DNA from: Anaerolineae bacterium
Lineage (GTDB): Bacteria > Chloroflexota > Anaerolineae > 4572-78 > J111
Assembly: GCA_023382535.1 (NCBI GenBank)
Contig: JAHDWA010000032.1
Span: forward strand, 47,371-111,370
Length of the DNA: 64,000 nt
Direction: 5' to 3'
A program made the position numbers and the translations under genes. This document shows positions 1 through 8,248 of the stretch, piece by piece; within the stretch, counting starts at the first letter, position 1, and the number at the start of each line of letters is the position of its first letter. The notes beneath the pieces were generated by a model. It worked only from the letters and a program-made list of their open reading frames with translations, was not told the origin of the DNA and made no database searches.

Positions 1-194
1 GCTGGATGGGCCGCTGAGGGCGGGGCCGGTCCTGGCATGGCCAGCCCCGAAGTTAGAAATATTTAATTTACGATTTCAGATTGACGATTTGCGATTAAGC
101 TGGCTAAACTCATGCCTCGTCGTCCTAAAGGATACCCTTGCGGTATAAATCCAAAATCCAAAATCGTAAATCGTCTAATCATGAGGTTTCAAGG
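1..194. repeat. Leader region with inverted AT-rich heptamer repeats
   Basis: No complete gene fits here; the first 60 bases may be the end of an upstream gene, but no frame is convincing. Positions 63-98 carry GATTTACG/GATTTGCG-type units and positions 146-178 carry AATCCAAAATC-type units in the opposite sense, so the two blocks form an imperfect inverted repeat. The same AATCCAAAATCC unit reappears near 47309 inside the start of the DUF1156 methyltransferase. Such heptamer repeats are common between genes in filamentous bacteria. The second block lies directly in front of the KDG kinase start. Confidence 0.5.
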
Positions 195-1232
195 ATGAAA
201 AAGAAAATCGTTACCTTTGGTGAAATTATGATGCGGCTGTCGCCGCCCGGTTTTTTGCGCTTTAGCCAGGCCTCCACCTTTGACATAATTTATGGCGGCG
301 GCGAAGCCAATGTGGCGGTCTCGCTGGCCAATTTTGGCGAGCCGGTAGATTATGTAACCCGCCTGCCCAAAAATGACCTGGGCGACGCCTGTGTTCAGTT
401 TCTGCGCCGGTACGGGCTGGGGGTTGACCAGATCGTGCGCGGCGGCGAGCGGCTGGGCATCTACTTTCTGGAGATGGGGGCGGTCCAGCGCGGCAGTAAA
501 GTTGTTTATGACCGCAGCCAGTCGGCCATTGCCACTATCGAGCGCGGGATGGTTGATTGGGAGCGGGTCTTTGCCGGGGCCGACTGGTTCCACTGGACCG
601 GCATCACCCCGGCCATTTCCGCCGGCACCGCCGACGTCTGCCTGGAAGCGATTCAGGCGGCCAAACGGCTGGGTCTAACCGTGTCGTGCGACCTGAATTA
701 TCGCAAAAACCTGTGGAAGTGGGGCAAAAAAGCCGGCGAGGTCATGCCCGAACTGGTCAGCCACTGCGATATTGCCATTGGCAATGAAGAGGACGCCGAC
801 AAGGTTTTTGGCATCAAAGCGCCCGAAACTGACGTGACCAGCGGCCAGGTTGAGGCCGACAAGTACCGCCATGTTTGCGCCGGCCTGACCGAACGCTTCC
901 CCACGCTGAAAACCATTGCCATCACCCTGCGCGGCTCCATCTCTGCCAACCACAACACCTGGTCAGGCGTGTTGTGGCAGCAGGGCAACTTTTATGTCGC
1001 GCCCACCTTCAACATCACCGATATCGTAGACCGGGTGGGCGGCGGCGATGCTTTTGCTGCCGGATTGATTTACAGCCTGCGGACCTACCCGGGCGACTTT
1101 CAAAAGGCGCTCAACTTTGCCGTTGCCGCCTCTTGTCTCAAACACTCCATCTTTGGCGACTTCAACCTGGTCACGGTTGATGAAGTGGAAAAACTGATGT
1201 CCGGCGATGCTTCGGGGCGGGTGTCGCGATAG
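195..1232 (+). CDS. kdgK: 2-keto-3-deoxygluconate kinase, PfkB family
   Basis: Phosphorylates 2-keto-3-deoxygluconate (KDG) to KDPG with ATP, in the cytoplasm. The 345-residue protein opens with VTFGEIMMRLSPPG, the usual start of KDG/sugar kinases. It has the N-terminal GGGEANVAVSLANFG substrate segment and the C-terminal PfkB signature DRVGGGDAFAAG with the catalytic Asp at about residue 285. The ATG at 195 is preferred over an upstream TTG at 138: the extra 19 residues would be encoded by repeat DNA, and family members begin at MKKKIVTFGE. The KDPG aldolase follows 30 bp downstream, so the pair makes KDPG from KDG and then cleaves it. PfkB members vary in substrate, but the neighbour makes KDG the best guess. 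Confidence 0.9.
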   Translation: MKKKIVTFGEIMMRLSPPGFLRFSQASTFDIIYGGGEANVAVSLANFGEPVDYVTRLPKNDLGDACVQFLRRYGLGVDQIVRGGERLGIYFLEMGAVQRGSKVVYDRSQSAIATIERGMVDWERVFAGADWFHWTGITPAISAGTADVCLEAIQAAKRLGLTVSCDLNYRKNLWKWGKKAGEVMPELVSHCDIAIGNEEDADKVFGIKAPETDVTSGQVEADKYRHVCAGLTERFPTLKTIAITLRGSISANHNTWSGVLWQQGNFYVAPTFNITDIVDRVGGGDAFAAGLIYSLRTYPGDFQKALNFAVAASCLKHSIFGDFNLVTVDEVEKLMSGDASGRVSR

Positions 1233-1262
1233 AGATTTATAGCTTAGAAAAGGATAACGACA

Positions 1263-1934
1263 ATGGCTCGTTTTACCAGACTTGACGTACTCAATACCAT
1301 GCTTGACTTGGGGTTGATCCCGGTGTTTTATCAAAAAGATGTCGAAGTGGCCAAGCAAATCGTCGCGGCCTGCGCTGCCGGCGGAGCGCGGGTCATCGAG
1401 TTCACCAATCGGGGCGACTTTGCTTACCATGTGTTTACCGAGCTGTCGCGCCACTTTGCCCAAACCGATCCGCAGGTTATTTTGGGCGTCGGTTCCATCG
1501 TAGATGCGCCGACGGCGGCCATGTATATTGCCAGCGGAGCTAACTTTGTCGTCGGCCCGATACTGAATGCCGAGGTGGCCCGGCTATGCAACCGGCGCAA
1601 GATTGCTTATTCGCCCGGCTGCGGCAGCGCCTCGGAAATTGCCGAGGCGGAGGAGTTGGGGGTCGAGATTGTCAAAGTGTTTCCCGGCAGTTCGGTCGGC
1701 GGCCCAGGTTTTGTTAAAGCCGTCCTTGGACCCTGCCCCTGGACGCGGATTATGCCGACCGGCGGCGTTGAGGCGACCAGGGAAAGCATCGGCGCCTGGT
1801 TCAAAGCCGGGGTAGCCTGTGTCGGGATGGGGTCCAATCTGATTACAAAAGAGGCCGTCGCCACGGGTGATTTTGAGGCGATCAGCCGGAACGTGGCCCA
1901 GGCGCTGGCCTGGATTAAAGAAGTGCGAGGGTAA
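1263..1934 (+). CDS. eda: 2-dehydro-3-deoxyphosphogluconate (KDPG) aldolase
   Basis: Class I aldolase that splits KDPG into pyruvate and glyceraldehyde 3-phosphate. The 223-residue protein is a single TIM barrel. The Schiff-base lysine lies in VEIVKVFPGS (about K138), the proton-relay glutamate in RVIEFTNRGD, and the phosphate-binding motif is MPTGGV near residue 163. Length fits the family, which is usually 200-225 residues. It sits between KDG kinase and an HpcH-type aldolase; the next gene begins 5 bp after its stop, so the operon is tight. Some members also cleave 4-hydroxy-2-oxoglutarate or the galactonate analogue, which sequence alone cannot separate. Confidence 0.9.
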   Translation: MARFTRLDVLNTMLDLGLIPVFYQKDVEVAKQIVAACAAGGARVIEFTNRGDFAYHVFTELSRHFAQTDPQVILGVGSIVDAPTAAMYIASGANFVVGPILNAEVARLCNRRKIAYSPGCGSASEIAEAEELGVEIVKVFPGSSVGGPGFVKAVLGPCPWTRIMPTGGVEATRESIGAWFKAGVACVGMGSNLITKEAVATGDFEAISRNVAQALAWIKEVRG

Positions 1935-1939
1935 CTCTG

Positions 1940-2758
1940 ATGAACGGACAGGAACTTTCGACAGCGCTGAGGAGCGGCCAGCGAGTTTACGGCACGGCTG
2001 TTCTCTCTACCTCGGCACGCTGGCCCAGGGTGGTGCAAAAACTCGGCCTGGATTTTGTTTTTATTGATACGGAACACACGCCCATTGACCGGGAAAAACT
2101 GGCCTGGATGTGCCAGACCTATGATGCCCTGGGCCTGGCCCCGCTTGTGCGCATCCCCGAACCCGATCCGTACCAGGCTTGCGTGGTCCTGGATGGCGGA
2201 GCCAAGGGCGTGATTGCTCCTTATGTTGAAACCGTGCAAGAGGTGCAGGCGCTGCGCGGGGCGGTCAAACTGAGGCCGCTCAAGGGCCGGCGGCTGCGCC
2301 AGGCCCTGACCGGTGAGGCGGACCTGCCTGCCGACCTGGCCGCTTATCTGGACCGCTGGAATACCGGCAACGTGCTGATCATCAACATTGAAAGCCGGCC
2401 GGCCCTGGAGGCGCTCGACGACATTCTGGCCGTACCCCAACTCGACGCCGTGCTGATTGGCCCGCACGACCTCTCCATCAGTCTGGGCCTGCCGGAACAG
2501 TATCACCAGCCGCTTTTTGATGAAACGATCAAAACAATCATCCGCAAAGCCCGCCAGCATGAGGTGGGGGTAGGGATTCACTTTTCAACCGGGCGCGACC
2601 AGGAAATCGAGTGGGCCAAAGCAGGCGCTAACTTCATCGTCCACAGCAGTGATCTGACCCTCTTTAGCCAGGCGCTGGCCGCCGATTTGACGGTCATGAA
2701 AGAAGCCCTGGGCGCTGCCAGTTTGCCCGGTGGTCAGCACGGCGAGGACATCATCTAA
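1940..2758 (+). CDS. HpcH/HpaI-family class II aldolase
   Basis: Metal-dependent pyruvate aldolase family (2-keto-3-deoxy-rhamnonate, -glucarate or 2,4-dihydroxyheptenedioate aldolases). The 272-residue protein shows FIDTEHTPID near residue 42, where the family has a conserved D-x-E-H, a central LKGRRLR in place of the common PxGxRS loop, and IESRPALEALDD followed by IGPHDLSISLG, which supply metal and substrate contacts. It begins 5 bp after the KDPG aldolase stop, so the two are probably translationally coupled. Having both a class I and a class II keto-acid aldolase suggests the operon handles more than one aldonic or uronic acid. The exact substrate is not assigned. Confidence 0.8.
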   Translation: MNGQELSTALRSGQRVYGTAVLSTSARWPRVVQKLGLDFVFIDTEHTPIDREKLAWMCQTYDALGLAPLVRIPEPDPYQACVVLDGGAKGVIAPYVETVQEVQALRGAVKLRPLKGRRLRQALTGEADLPADLAAYLDRWNTGNVLIINIESRPALEALDDILAVPQLDAVLIGPHDLSISLGLPEQYHQPLFDETIKTIIRKARQHEVGVGIHFSTGRDQEIEWAKAGANFIVHSSDLTLFSQALAADLTVMKEALGAASLPGGQHGEDII

Positions 2759-2807
2759 ACCAGCCCAAGATTATGGCTGTCACTACCCAAGCGGCCAGAG
2801 GAAGCAA

Positions 2808-3779
2808 ATGAAACCAAAAGTATGGCTTGACTTAAAGCTCGTGCCGGAGGCATTGACCTCCTTAACCTCGGCGGCCGAGGTTATCACGCCGGGCACGCTG
2901 GATAATCTGCCGGGTGCGGTGGCCGTGATCATAGGCGTAGAGAACAAGGCCGACGGAGCCTTTATGGACCGGGCCGGGCCATCTTTGCAGGTGATTGCCC
3001 GGCATGGGATCGGCGTGGACAATGTTGACATCCCGGCGGCCACCGCGCGCGGTATCCTGGTGGCCAACACCCCCGACGGGCCAACCGAGTCCACCGCCGA
3101 ACACACGATCGCTTTGTTATTAGCCCTGGCTAAACGGGTCGTCGCCGGTGATAAGAGCTTGCGGGGAGCTGGCATTCCTCGCGCGCATCTGATGGGCACC
3201 GAGGTCCGGGGCCGGATACTGGGGGTGATTGGCGTCGGGCGCATTGGGCGGCGGGTGGCCGAAATTTGCGCGCTGGGCTTAAAGATGCGCGTACTTGCCT
3301 ACAACCCCGATTTCGCCGATTGGAGCCCCCTCACGGCGATGGGCGTGGAGCCGGTGGACCACCTGGATATACTGCTCTCCCAGGCCGATTTTGTCACCCT
3401 GCATGCTTCGCTCACCCCGCAGACACACCATCTGCTCGGCGAGCGCGAGCTGCGGCTGATGAAGGCCACGGCTTACCTGGTCAATGCCAGCCGTGGCCCC
3501 TTGATTGACGAGGCCGCCCTGGCGCGCGTTCTGGCCGAGGGTCATTTGGCCGGCGCAGCGCTGGATGTTTTTGATCCCGAACCGCCGCTGCCGACCAATC
3601 CCCTCCTCCAGATGACAAATGTCGTCGTCACTCCCCACATTTCTTCCTATACCGACCTGGGTTATCTGGCGATGGGCCAAGGGGCTGTCGAGCAGGTGCT
3701 GCAAGTCCTGCGGGGCGAACGCCCCAAGAACCTGTTAAACCCGGAAGCCTGGCCAGGCCGGGTCGAGACGGCAGGTTGA
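2808..3779 (+). CDS. D-2-hydroxyacid dehydrogenase (phosphoglycerate dehydrogenase-like)
   Basis: NAD(P)-dependent reduction of a 2-keto acid, or the reverse. The 323-residue protein has the family layout: flanking substrate domain, GVIGVGRIGRRVAE nucleotide loop near residue 141, catalytic Arg in NASRGPLID, catalytic Glu region DVFDPEPPL and catalytic His in VVVTPHISSYT. The ATG at 2808 follows AGAGGAAG, a good ribosome site; a longer reading frame from 2730 would overlap the previous gene. There is no C-terminal ACT domain, so it is not a regulated serine-pathway SerA. Context points to a role in sugar-acid breakdown, for example as a 2-keto-aldonate or tartronate semialdehyde reductase. 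Confidence 0.85.
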   Translation: MKPKVWLDLKLVPEALTSLTSAAEVITPGTLDNLPGAVAVIIGVENKADGAFMDRAGPSLQVIARHGIGVDNVDIPAATARGILVANTPDGPTESTAEHTIALLLALAKRVVAGDKSLRGAGIPRAHLMGTEVRGRILGVIGVGRIGRRVAEICALGLKMRVLAYNPDFADWSPLTAMGVEPVDHLDILLSQADFVTLHASLTPQTHHLLGERELRLMKATAYLVNASRGPLIDEAALARVLAEGHLAGAALDVFDPEPPLPTNPLLQMTNVVVTPHISSYTDLGYLAMGQGAVEQVLQVLRGERPKNLLNPEAWPGRVETAG

Positions 3780-3821
3780 ACCTCTTCGAATTTGAAAATC
3801 AAGCTTCACAAGGAGCCGACG

Positions 3822-4823
3822 ATGATCCGTGTGCCTTTTGCCGACATGCAGCGAGAATTTCAGCGGGTCTTGCTAAAGGTGGGGTTTACGCCGGAGCGAG
3901 CCGAGCGGTGCGCCCGTATCTTCGCCGAAACTACCCTGGATGGAGTCGCTTCGCACGGGGTCAACCGTTTTCCCAATTTCATCGAGCAGATTCGTAAAGG
4001 CTATATCCAGGTTCAGGCCGAACCGGAAAAGGTGGCTGCCCTGGGGGCGTGGGAGCAGTGGGACGGGCATCTGGGACCTGGCCCGCTCAACGCTTACTCC
4101 TGCACCGAGCGGGCATTAGCCCTGGCGCGCGAGCATGGCCTGGGCGGCGTGGCTCTGCGCAACACCACTCACTGGATGCGGGGCGGCACGTACGGCTGGC
4201 AGGCGGCTGAAGTCGGCTTTGTTTTTATGGCCTGGACGAACACCCTGCCCAATATGCCTCCCTGGGGCGCGCGAGAGATTCGCGTGGGCAACAATCCCCT
4301 GGTTTTGGCCGTGCCCCGCTCAACAGGACCGGTGGTGTTGGATATGGCTATGAGCCAATTCTCTTACGGCCGCCTGGAGACTGCTCGCCGGCGGCAGGAG
4401 CAATTACCCCTGGCCGGCGGCTTTGATCTGCAAGGTGATCTGACCCGCGACCCCGAGGCCATCATCGCCTCGCAGCGACCGCTGCCCATCGGCTACTGGA
4501 AGGGTTCGAGCCTGTCCCTGCTGTTGGACCTCATGGCCGCCCTGCTCTCCGGCGGGCAGACAACCTATCAAATCGGCCGGCAAGTTGCCGAGTTTAATAT
4601 CGCGCAGGTATTTATTGCCTTTGACCTGAGCAAAGCAGCCAGCGCAGCTTTGGCCGAGCAGGTTGTCAACGAAGTACTTGACGACCTGCACAGCGCTGCC
4701 CCGGCTGCGGCAGGTGACGAAATCCTCTACCCCGGCGAGCGCGTGCTCAAAACGCGCCGGGAAAACAGAGCCAATGGAATTCCGGTTGACCCCTCCATCT
4801 GGCAACAAGTTCTGGATTTGTAA
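3822..4823 (+). CDS. yiaK: 2,3-diketo-L-gulonate reductase-like (Ldh/Mdh type 2 family)
   Basis: Member of the malate/L-lactate dehydrogenase type 2 family closest in motifs to Escherichia coli YiaK (DlgD), which reduces 2,3-diketo-L-gulonate in L-ascorbate and L-xylulose use. Shared segments include GVASHGVNRFPNFIEQI, NTTHWMRGGTYGWQAAE, MPPWGAREIRVGNNPL and PIGYWKGSSLSLLLD. The 333-residue length matches. The ATG at 3822 sits 6 bp after AAGGAG, which decides the start over an in-frame ATG at 3792. It is the last gene of the sugar-acid operon. With the kinase and aldolases it suggests breakdown of uronates, aldonates or ascorbate-related acids. Confidence 0.88.
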   Translation: MIRVPFADMQREFQRVLLKVGFTPERAERCARIFAETTLDGVASHGVNRFPNFIEQIRKGYIQVQAEPEKVAALGAWEQWDGHLGPGPLNAYSCTERALALAREHGLGGVALRNTTHWMRGGTYGWQAAEVGFVFMAWTNTLPNMPPWGAREIRVGNNPLVLAVPRSTGPVVLDMAMSQFSYGRLETARRRQEQLPLAGGFDLQGDLTRDPEAIIASQRPLPIGYWKGSSLSLLLDLMAALLSGGQTTYQIGRQVAEFNIAQVFIAFDLSKAASAALAEQVVNEVLDDLHSAAPAAAGDEILYPGERVLKTRRENRANGIPVDPSIWQQVLDL

Positions 4824-4893
4824 CCTGGGTAAAAATCCTGCCCTACCCCGCCAGGGCGCCCCAAGCGCGACCCCACGCTAACCCGTCAGCCAA

Positions 4894-4949
4894 TTGACAG
4901 ACCACCAATTTTTAGAAAGCTTTTTTTGTCTGGTTAAGTATGGTATACT
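4894..4949 (+). promoter_or_regulatory. Possible promoter for the SARP-type regulator
   Basis: An extended -10 box, TGGTATACT, lies at 4941-4949, about 85 bp before the regulator start. A TTGACA at 4894-4899 is too far away to pair with it, so the -35 is weak or absent. The rest of 4824-5034 shows no gene. The T-run at 4920-4927, between CAGAC and GTCTG, could be a weak terminator for the preceding operon. Confidence 0.35.
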
Positions 4950-5034
4950 GTAGCAAATCTTATTGTTCCTAACTTCACAAATAAATACGGGGTTGACTGT
5001 GAAGAGGGCGTAGACAGCCAAGAGGCTACCACAG

Positions 5035-8000
5035 ATGAGAGAACTGCAACTTTCTTTGCTGGGCAGGCTCCAGGTTAATCGGGATGGCGAACCTATCAGT
5101 GGTTTTGTTTCGGCCAAGGCGCAGGCGCTGCTGTGCTATTTGGCTTTGACCGGGCGACCGCACTCGCGGGAAACCCTGGCTACGTTGTTGTGGGGGGACT
5201 CGCCGGATCTGGAGGCGCGGGCCAACCTGCGCACCGTTTTAGCCAACCTGCGCAAATTGGTTGGGCCTTATATTGAGATTGAGCGGGATGTAGTTAGCTT
5301 CAATCGGGCCAGCCCTTATTGGCTGGATGTTGAACTCTTTGAAACCCTGCTGAGTGCCAGCGCTTCCAGCAGCGGCCTGCAACTGGCCGCCCAGGCCATC
5401 GAACTCTATCGGGGGAATTTTTTGGAAGGATTTGGGGTGCGGCAGGCGCCCGATTTTGAGGTGTGGCAGCTCAATCAGCAACAACGCTTCCACCAGATGG
5501 CGATCCAGGCGTTGGGCATCGTTTCGGCGCAGCACATGGAGCGAGGCGAATTTGCCGCAGCCATTGATTACACCCGCCGGCTGCTAACCCTGGAACCCTG
5601 GCATGAGGAAGCCCACCGGCAGCTCATGCAATTGCTGGCCAAGAGCGGCCAGCGCAACGCTGCCCTGGCGCAGTACGATACCTGCCGCCAGGTGCTGGCC
5701 GAAGAACTGGCCGTCAATCCGTCGGCCGAAACCCGGGCTTTGTATGAACAGTTAAAAACGGCCGATGCACCCCATCCTCACAACCTGCCCCCCCAGGCCA
5801 CCCCATTTGTGGGCCGGGAGCAAGAGCTGGCCCGTCTGGCTGAATATCTTGATCTACCGGCCTGCCGGCTGGTCACCCTGGTGGGGTTGGGCGGGGTAGG
5901 CAAAACCCGGCTGGCCTTGCAAGCGGGTATGGAAAACCTGGCTTGCTTCCAAAATGGGATTTTCTTTGTCTCTCTGGCCGCGGTAGATGCCCCGGAAGGT
6001 ATTGTTACCCACATTGCCAGCGCCCTGAACTTCTCCTTCAGCGGCTCGGCTGAGCCAAAGATGCAACTGCTCAACTCTCTGCGGAGCAAAGAACTGTTAC
6101 TGATCCTCGACAACTTTGAGCAATTACTTTCGGTCAACGGCGGGGTGGAGTTGCTGCTTGACCTGCTGCAAGCCGCGCCCCAGCTTAAACTGCTGGTGAC
6201 TTCGCGGGAACGCTTGAATGTGCAGGAGGAGTGGGTGCTGGAAGTAGGTGGGTTGGAGTATCCCAAGGAAGAGTGGAAGCCCGGCAGAGTAGAGGATTGG
6301 ACGTCGGACAACGAAAGCATTCTACGCTTTCAACCTCCTAACCCTCCAGCCTTCCGGCCTTCCCTTCGATACAGTGCCATCGCCCTTTTCCTTCAGCATG
6401 CCCGGCGCGTCCAGGCCGACTTTACCCTGACCGAAGCCAACGGGGGTGAGGTGGTACGCTTGTGCCAACTGGTCCAGGGTATGCCCCTGGGATTGGAACT
6501 GGCGGCGACCTGGCTGCCGGTGCTGACCTGCGCCGAACTTGTGGTCGAAATTGAGCGCGACCTCAATTTTTTGACCACATCGCTGCGGAACGTGCCGGAG
6601 CGTCATCGCAGTTTGCAGGCAGTGTTCGAGTCGTCGTGGCATTTACTGGCGGAGATGGAACGACAGGTGCTTAAACGGCTGTCAGTCTTTCGGGGCGGCT
6701 TTCGGCGGGAGGCGGCCATCCAGGTGGCGGGGGCAACCCTGCCGCTGTTGTTGAGGCTGGTAAACAAATCGCTCTTGCGCCGAGATGAGACCGGCCGCTA
6801 TGATATGCACGAACTGATTCACCAGTTCGCCGCCGAGAAGCTGGCCGAGTTGCCAGCAGAACAGAGCGATACCCTTAACCGCCATTGCGCCCACTACGCC
6901 GGGTTAATGCAGCAGTGGGATGAACCTTTAAACAGCCCCCGCCAGTTGGAGATTTTCCAGAAGATTGAAACTGACTATGAAAACATCTTGGCTGCCTGGC
7001 AGTACGCAGTCGAGGACGGACAGGTGGATAAGATTGACCCATTTCTATGGAGCTTGTGGCTCTTCCACGAGGCTACCAGCCGGTATCACCAGGGTTATAA
7101 TATTTTTTCCGAAGCGGCCAAACGATTAAGTCAAGCCGGGCAGTTAACCGGTGCAGCCAGCCGGCTTATTTTCGCCCAAATTGTGGCTCGAGAAGGTCGC
7201 TTTTGCCAACGGCTTAGCCGTTTTCAGGAGGCCAAAGAACGGCTGCAAAAAAGCCTGGCCTTACTGCGGGAATTTAAGGCCCCGCGCGATGTCGCCCTTG
7301 TCCTGCAAATGCTGGGCTTCCTTGCCTGGGGAGGAGGCGAACGTGCCCTGGCGAGGCAGCACTTGACGGAAAGCGCAGCCCTGGCCAAACAGAGCGGCGA
7401 TGTGGCTATGGCGGCCTTTTCCACTTCAGGAATCGGTTTTGTGGCGATCTCACTGGGCGAGTATAGCCAGGCCGAGCAGTTTCTGCGAGACGGCCTGCTT
7501 GTATTGCAGGAAAAAGATCGGTCGTGGCGGCTGACTGCGACCTTGATTTTCTTGGGTCGCGCCCTCATCCCTTTAGGGCGGTATGGCGAGGCCGAGGCCA
7601 TCTTAAGAGAAGCCCTGCTGTTAAGCCAAACCGCCGGCGATCGCTGGAGTATTGGTTTTTGCCTGAGTGTTCTGGGTGAATTGGCGGGCAGGATAAGCCA
7701 GGACCGCTACCCTGAAGGAAAGCAGTTACAGCAACAGGCCCTGCTCATTTTTCGGGAGGTCGAGGACCGCTGGGTGATGACGGCGATTCTATTTCAACTG
7801 GCCCAAACTTGTGTTGCCCTGGGCGATTATGACGAAGCCCGGCAGCATCTGCACGAGGCGCTGCGGATTGGCCGAGAACACCAGATTGTGACAATAATGG
7901 TGAGCGCGCTGGCGAGCTTGGCCGATGTGCATTTGCGAGCCGCTGATGATCGGCTGAACCCGGATGCCCAGATCACCGCCTTAGAATGGCTGGCTCTCGC

Positions 8001-8178
8001 GGTTAACCATCCGGCGACCGAGCAGAACACCCGGGAACGATCCGCCCATTGGCTGGCCCAGCTTGAAGCAAAGCTGCCCCGCCCGGTGGTAGAGGCGGCT
8101 CTGGCGCGAGGCCAGGCCGAATCGCTTGACGCGGTGGTGGCCGGAATCCTGGCCCCGGCTTCACTTCCAAGACCCTAA
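5035..8178 (+). CDS. SARP/BTAD transcriptional regulator with NB-ARC ATPase and TPRs
   Basis: AfsR/SARP-like regulator of 1047 residues. Residues 1-95 form an OmpR-type winged helix, and about 97-243 the bacterial transcriptional activator domain (helical repeats). Around 250-560 lies a STAND/NB-ARC ATPase, with Walker A GLGGVGKT near 284, Walker B LLLILDNFEQLL near 355 and the VTSRERL sensor. From about 630 the protein is tetratricopeptide-like repeats (for example DVALVLQMLGFLAWG and AMAAFSTSGIGFVAISLGEY). Such proteins are thought to sense a signal through the repeats and activate nearby genes. Residues about 408-440 carry a proline-rich insertion made of repeat DNA. No obvious target; the divergent-looking sugar operon upstream or the convergent secreted proteins are possible. 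Confidence 0.9.
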   Translation: MRELQLSLLGRLQVNRDGEPISGFVSAKAQALLCYLALTGRPHSRETLATLLWGDSPDLEARANLRTVLANLRKLVGPYIEIERDVVSFNRASPYWLDVELFETLLSASASSSGLQLAAQAIELYRGNFLEGFGVRQAPDFEVWQLNQQQRFHQMAIQALGIVSAQHMERGEFAAAIDYTRRLLTLEPWHEEAHRQLMQLLAKSGQRNAALAQYDTCRQVLAEELAVNPSAETRALYEQLKTADAPHPHNLPPQATPFVGREQELARLAEYLDLPACRLVTLVGLGGVGKTRLALQAGMENLACFQNGIFFVSLAAVDAPEGIVTHIASALNFSFSGSAEPKMQLLNSLRSKELLLILDNFEQLLSVNGGVELLLDLLQAAPQLKLLVTSRERLNVQEEWVLEVGGLEYPKEEWKPGRVEDWTSDNESILRFQPPNPPAFRPSLRYSAIALFLQHARRVQADFTLTEANGGEVVRLCQLVQGMPLGLELAATWLPVLTCAELVVEIERDLNFLTTSLRNVPERHRSLQAVFESSWHLLAEMERQVLKRLSVFRGGFRREAAIQVAGATLPLLLRLVNKSLLRRDETGRYDMHELIHQFAAEKLAELPAEQSDTLNRHCAHYAGLMQQWDEPLNSPRQLEIFQKIETDYENILAAWQYAVEDGQVDKIDPFLWSLWLFHEATSRYHQGYNIFSEAAKRLSQAGQLTGAASRLIFAQIVAREGRFCQRLSRFQEAKERLQKSLALLREFKAPRDVALVLQMLGFLAWGGGERALARQHLTESAALAKQSGDVAMAAFSTSGIGFVAISLGEYSQAEQFLRDGLLVLQEKDRSWRLTATLIFLGRALIPLGRYGEAEAILREALLLSQTAGDRWSIGFCLSVLGELAGRISQDRYPEGKQLQQQALLIFREVEDRWVMTAILFQLAQTCVALGDYDEARQHLHEALRIGREHQIVTIMVSALASLADVHLRAADDRLNPDAQITALEWLALAVNHPATEQNTRERSAHWLAQLEAKLPRPVVEAALARGQAESLDAVVAGILAPASLPRP
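6262..6355. repeat. Repeat-like insertion inside the SARP gene
   Basis: The stretch has GGAAGAGTGGAAGCCCGGCA on the left and CCTCCAGCCTTCCGGCCTTC on the right, so the arms are roughly inverted copies. It stays in frame and encodes about 30 atypical residues between the ATPase core and its next helix. See the related elements in jetC, the ASCH gene and the DUF1156 gene. Confidence 0.45.
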
Positions 8179-8200
8179 AGCTCTCCGAGACTTTAGGGTC
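8171..8200. terminator. Perfect 10-bp hairpin between convergent genes
   Basis: GACCCTAAAG (8171-8180) pairs exactly with CTTTAGGGTC (8191-8200) around a 10-base loop that can itself pair partly. The SARP gene's TAA stop (8176-8178) is inside the left arm. There is no T-run on either side, so it may be factor-assisted or an mRNA 3'-end stabiliser. Its place between two convergent genes fits a two-way terminator. Confidence 0.65.
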
Positions 8201-8248
8201 TGAAATGGTCACTCTATCCCTTCGAATTGTTTTATCCTTTCCGCCATA

